The translations under genes and the position numbers were made by a program. From contig NW_024466218.1 of assembly GCF_017591425.1 (NCBI RefSeq), forward strand, positions 9,996,001 through 10,060,000: DNA of 64,000 nucleotides. Direction: 5' to 3'. This DNA is from Ochotona curzoniae. Lineage: Eukaryota; Chordata; Mammalia; Lagomorpha; Ochotonidae. The number at the start of each line of letters is the position of its first letter. The stretch's first letter is position 1. Under the pieces are notes generated by a model. The model was not told the origin of the DNA, did no database searches, and was given only the letters and a program-made list of their open reading frames with translations. Positions 61,706 to 64,000 of this stretch are shown here, piece after piece.

Positions 61706-64000
61706 TCTTAAGTTGAAATCCTCCTTCACTAATAACCTATTACACATTTTGTAACTCCTTGAGCTTCTGATACTTCTCCCACCCCTCACATCTCAAGGCA
61801 ACTATGGAACCCCGGAAAAGACCTCATTGCCTGTGCTACAACACCTGTATGGAGTGAGTCTATAAATAAGCTGTACCAAACAAAACCAGCCTAGAAAATT
61901 GTTGCAGCTTAAAGGATAGTGACTCTAAAGTATCATTTTCAGATATTCTCTTCCTGGCCTATTCTCTTATCCCCTCTGAGAATATCTCCCTATCTGAGGC
62001 CAGGAATCCAAAGTCAAACATTACACACCAATAAAAACATGCACAAAACCTTATCTTTCTTGTCTCAGTTATGAAATCTGTGTGGTACCGTCAGCCATTC
62101 TGCTGTTGGGTGGGTGTTTGTCGCAGTCTTTAAGCCACTGTTCACCTCTTGAGATGGCCACATGCTATATTAAAAACTCCTCTCTCCATTCCAGTTTGTC
62201 TGCTAACATGTAGGACCCAGAAAGAGAATCCAAGATTAAGCCCCTCAATACTCTTAATTTATTCCCTTCTACAATCACCCTTTCCCCACACATGATAATA
62301 TTTACAAGTTTTAGGAATTAGGGTTGTTATTATTGGTGATTAATAGTCAACCAACTATAAGTGCTAGATTGTAGGAGGTACATCCTAGGTTAAAGGGGCA
62401 TAGGTTAGGGATGCCTCACAATCATCGGCTAATAGTCAACATTATTTTAAGAAATCAGAAGTCAGTGCTAACCAAGGTGATACTCATGTTACATATGCTG
62501 CCAAAAGGAAAGGACCTATCCTTCTCTCCTCAGGTGTACCTGCTTATCCTCAATTATGCTTCAAGTACATTTCACATTTTACTATTGAAATGCAAATACG
62601 TCTTTAGAAGTTGTACATACAATATAAGCACACATTCATTACAAAAGACAAAGGAGTAATTAGGACACTCAGAAGATACACATTCAGTCTTGGAGCTTAA
62701 GATTTGATGAGCATAACTCACTAAAAAAGAAGAAATATTAAATGATTAAGACAATGACAAAAATCTGGGATAAATGACTTTTAATGCAAAAAAAGAATCC
62801 AGTAAGACCAACATTAAGTTACCCAAAGAAACAATAGAGGTCAGAAGGCAATGGGATGATGTATTTAAATTGGTAAGTATGAATCATACATATAAAAATT
62901 AAACAAATTAAGGTTAATGGAGCAAATTCACAGATTTTAAAAACTGAGGGTACTCTATGCTAGTAAAAACAGCTTTAATACTTAATAAGGAAAGTTCTTC
63001 AGTGCAAAAGTAAATGATACCACATAATTCAAATCTATGCAAAAATACATAGGGCTCCAATAGACATAAGTATAATATAATTATCTAAAGACTGTATGCC
63101 TATCCTTTGATTTCAATTATTTAACAGGCATTTGTATAAAACAACCCATAAATAATTGCTCTATTAGTATAGTATGCAAAAGGGTCATGTACTGTTCAAT
63201 AACAAAATAAAACTCAACTGGATTTTGGAGTAAAGAAATGACACCAGACCATATCAGAAATTCAGATGTAGAAAAAAAGAGCACTAAAAAAGACAAGATG
63301 AACATAAACAATGTTACATACATATTTTGTCTACTTCCTTCTCTTATGCTTTCAAAATCATCTGAGCATACAAAGTAGATTTTAAGGAGCTATATCACTT
63401 GATTTGCTATATTAAAAAATTTATTATATAATCTACACATCTCAACATATCACATTTTACTGAAGTATGTATAAGTTAATCATCAATGTCACTTAAAACA
63501 TTATAGAGGAAGAAACATTGAGTCCACGTATATCTTAATTTCAAGGTTTAACAGATTTTCTTGTATGCCATTGGCCTGAAAATTTATATATAGATCAATT
63601 GTATACATGTAAATATCAATTTATACATAAAACTGAATTGTTATTTCACCAATAAACTTCTGTGTTTTCAGCTAATTTCCAACAGTATTCCAGTGAGGAA
63701 ATAAATTCACCACCAGAAGCAAGAAGATGTCCTGCTTTGAGATACTGACAGCATTGTAATAGAAGCACAATGCCATTTACACTAGGAACCCCGCATGCAA
63801 TTCTTCATGTCTATCCAGCATTTACAGAAGGAAGGTGGGTGAGACAAACGTTTCATTTTTTTTTTCTTTCTTTCTCCCGTATCTGCATGGCAGGCTATGG
63901 CAGGGAAGGGGCCCCCACTCTTAAACAACATTAGCACCTGGGGAGAGGGGACAGCCACCTGAAGCCATTCTATAGATTCTGATGTGGGGAAGAACGCTCC

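Larger units (their letters stand above)
59223..64000 (-). other. NOL4: NOL4 intron upstream of exon A (partial)
   Basis: It contains a CSINE, an old L1 3' end and a lagomorph L1 tail. No match to the more N-terminal NOL4 exons was found; they should lie beyond base 64000. I see nothing recognisable in 61.71-64.0 kb. Confidence 0.85.

Noticed and set aside
63650..63850. Possible plus-strand non-coding exon (TTTTCAG at about 63670, AAGGTGGGTGAG at about 63831)
   Set aside because: Splice-like signals of this quality are expected by chance in 64 kb; no coding frame or known transcript text accompanies them.
1..64000. A previously undescribed multi-gene system
   Set aside because: Nothing resembles a gene cluster: one split host gene and transposon relics account for essentially all recognisable structure. 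The nearest to novelty is the rearranged L1 composite.

Overview
This window is nuclear DNA of a placental mammal: AT-rich, intron-dominated, full of LINE-1 and tRNA-derived SINE copies, and with no operon-like coding. The SINEs are lagomorph C-repeats (CSINE) and several L1 tails are of the lagomorph type. The youngest SINE copies end in a 'TATATCTGACTTTCCAATAAA'-like tail rather than the rabbit-like 'AACTCTGCCTTTCAAATAAA' tail seen in the older copies, so a pika (Ochotona) is my best guess; the order is much safer than the genus.

The only protein-coding gene I can support is NOL4 (nucleolar protein 4), on the minus strand. Four internal coding exons are visible, in transcription order: 59222-59073, 40984-40873, 39959-39847 and 32743-32611. 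All have good splice signals, compatible phases (0-0, 0-1, 1-0, 0-1) and a continuous reading frame of 508 nt (169 codons plus one base). The 5' exons lie beyond base 64000, and the exons after the fourth lie before base 1. The rest is NOL4 intron: at least 4.8 kb, 18.1 kb, 0.9 kb, 7.1 kb and at least 32.6 kb.

Layout: 1-32610 is intron with several L1 blocks (0.14-1.43, 6.25-8.0, 14.7-19.2, 27.4-27.7 and 31.0-31.9 kb), many CSINEs, a U6 snRNA pseudogene (14.4 kb) and a MER20 DNA transposon (30.4 kb). 32.6-41.0 kb carries three of the four exons plus MIR, L1 and L2 relics. 41.0-59.1 kb is an intron rich in CSINEs with several microsatellites. 59.1-64.0 kb holds the first visible exon, an old L1 3' end and a lagomorph L1 tail.

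The most unusual structure is a pair of L1-derived composites (6.25-8.0 kb and 14.7-17.65 kb). Each joins sense ORF1/ORF2 start, an antisense middle piece of ORF2, and a sense 3' tail. The shared order suggests a rearranged non-autonomous L1 (HAL1-like) family rather than two independent accidents. No CRISPR, phage, operon or other dedicated genetic system is present.
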